From assembly GCA_937928335.1 (NCBI GenBank), contig CALFWN010000307.1:1-5878 (forward strand): a stretch of 5,878 bases of DNA, read 5' to 3'. The stretch comes from an uncultured Litoreibacter sp. (GTDB lineage: Bacteria; Pseudomonadota; Alphaproteobacteria; Rhodobacterales; Rhodobacteraceae). The notes beneath the pieces were generated by a model. That model was not told the origin of the DNA, did not search any database, and saw nothing but the letters and a program-made list of their open reading frames with translations. Position numbers and translations under genes: made by a program. How positions within the stretch are numbered: the stretch's first letter is position 1; every line of letters starts with the position of its first letter. Positions 5,510 through 5,878 of this stretch are shown piece after piece.

Positions 5510-5878
5510 CTAAGCCCGGTTCAACTCCTGGCGCACGCGGCCCAGCAACGGCTCCAGCTCGCTCACATCGCCGCAGATCAGCGCCAGCTTGCGCCCGCGC
5601 TGGCATGTCAGCTCAATCCGGCCCATATCCCAGCTCAACGCCGCCGCAGGCGCGTCCAGCGGTGACAGCCGGTCGACCATGTCGATATCAATCACCTCTT
5701 CAAAGCGGATCGTTTTGCACCGCGCCATATGCCCGTAGATCGTCCGTCTCAGCAGGTGAAACGCCCGCCCCCGCTGGTCCACTTCCAGCGCGCCGGGGCG
5801 GCGCAGCAGTGCCGTCACCCCAAGGGCCGTCAGAGCCAGACCGCCCCCCATGCCGGCCAATGCCGCCATTTGACCTGC
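5510..5878 (-). CDS. Hypothetical membrane-anchored protein, C-terminal part, probably 5' truncated
   Basis: I do not recognise a named family. The frame is open to the window edge. An ATG at 5869 would give 119 residues, preceded only by a weak AGGT, so the true start probably lies outside. What can be seen is a Gly/Ala/Leu-rich hydrophobic segment (residues 1-22 from that ATG) that fits the end of a membrane helix, then RRPGALEVDQRGRAFHLLRR, then a soluble part of alternating beta-strand character (TIRFEEVIDIDMV, LSWDMGRIELTCQ, KLALICGDV) ending in an amphipathic helix (ELEPLLGRVRQELNRA). This layout resembles small proteins with membrane helices followed by a PH-like domain, but that is only an impression. 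It converges with the ribosomal operon across the terminator at 5457-5487. Confidence 0.7.
   Translation of the reverse strand, partial: AGQMAALAGMGGGLALTALGVTALLRRPGALEVDQRGRAFHLLRRTIYGHMARCKTIRFEEVIDIDMVDRLSPLDAPAAALSWDMGRIELTCQRGRKLALICGDVSELEPLLGRVRQELNRA

Overview
The window looks like chromosomal DNA from an alphaproteobacterium, most likely of the Roseobacter/Rhodobacter group. The reasons are the GC-rich sequence with long spurious antisense ORFs, the rpsF-rpsR-rplI order, an L9 protein with a long acidic tail, and a YceI domain that looks like the end of a cytochrome b561-YceI protein. This placement is inference from protein character; no database search was run.

Layout, left to right. 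Positions 1-516 (+) hold the 3' end of a YceI-domain gene cut by the window edge. It converges on, and overlaps by 4 nt, a three-gene minus-strand operon (3180 down to 513) read as otnK, otnC, otnI. These are a 3-oxo-tetronate kinase (DUF1537 family), a class II aldolase-type 3-oxo-tetronate 4-phosphate decarboxylase and a hydroxypyruvate-isomerase-like 2-oxo-tetronate isomerase. Together they would convert 2-oxo-tetronate, from four-carbon acid sugars such as threonate or erythronate, into dihydroxyacetone phosphate and CO2. A GTATAC-centred palindrome sits just before otnK and may be a GntR-type operator. A strong intrinsic terminator (3270-3302, minus) separates the operon from the next minus-strand gene, a stand-alone secreted YceI protein (3329-3910).

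The divergent intergenic region 3911-4175 separates yceI from the ribosomal protein operon rpsF-rpsR-rplI (4176-5432, +). It contains a large, GC-rich, nested inverted repeat about 37 nt before rpsF, a candidate autoregulatory mRNA leader. The operon ends at a very good intrinsic terminator (5457-5487). The right edge (5510-5878, minus) holds the C-terminal part of an unrecognised small membrane-anchored protein.

Most of the window is ordinary core or catabolic genome. I found no mobile element, CRISPR array, tRNA, rRNA or clear new system. The points most worth a second look are the rpsF leader structure, the otn operon reduced to three genes without its dehydrogenase, regulator or transporter, and the position of that operon between two YceI genes.
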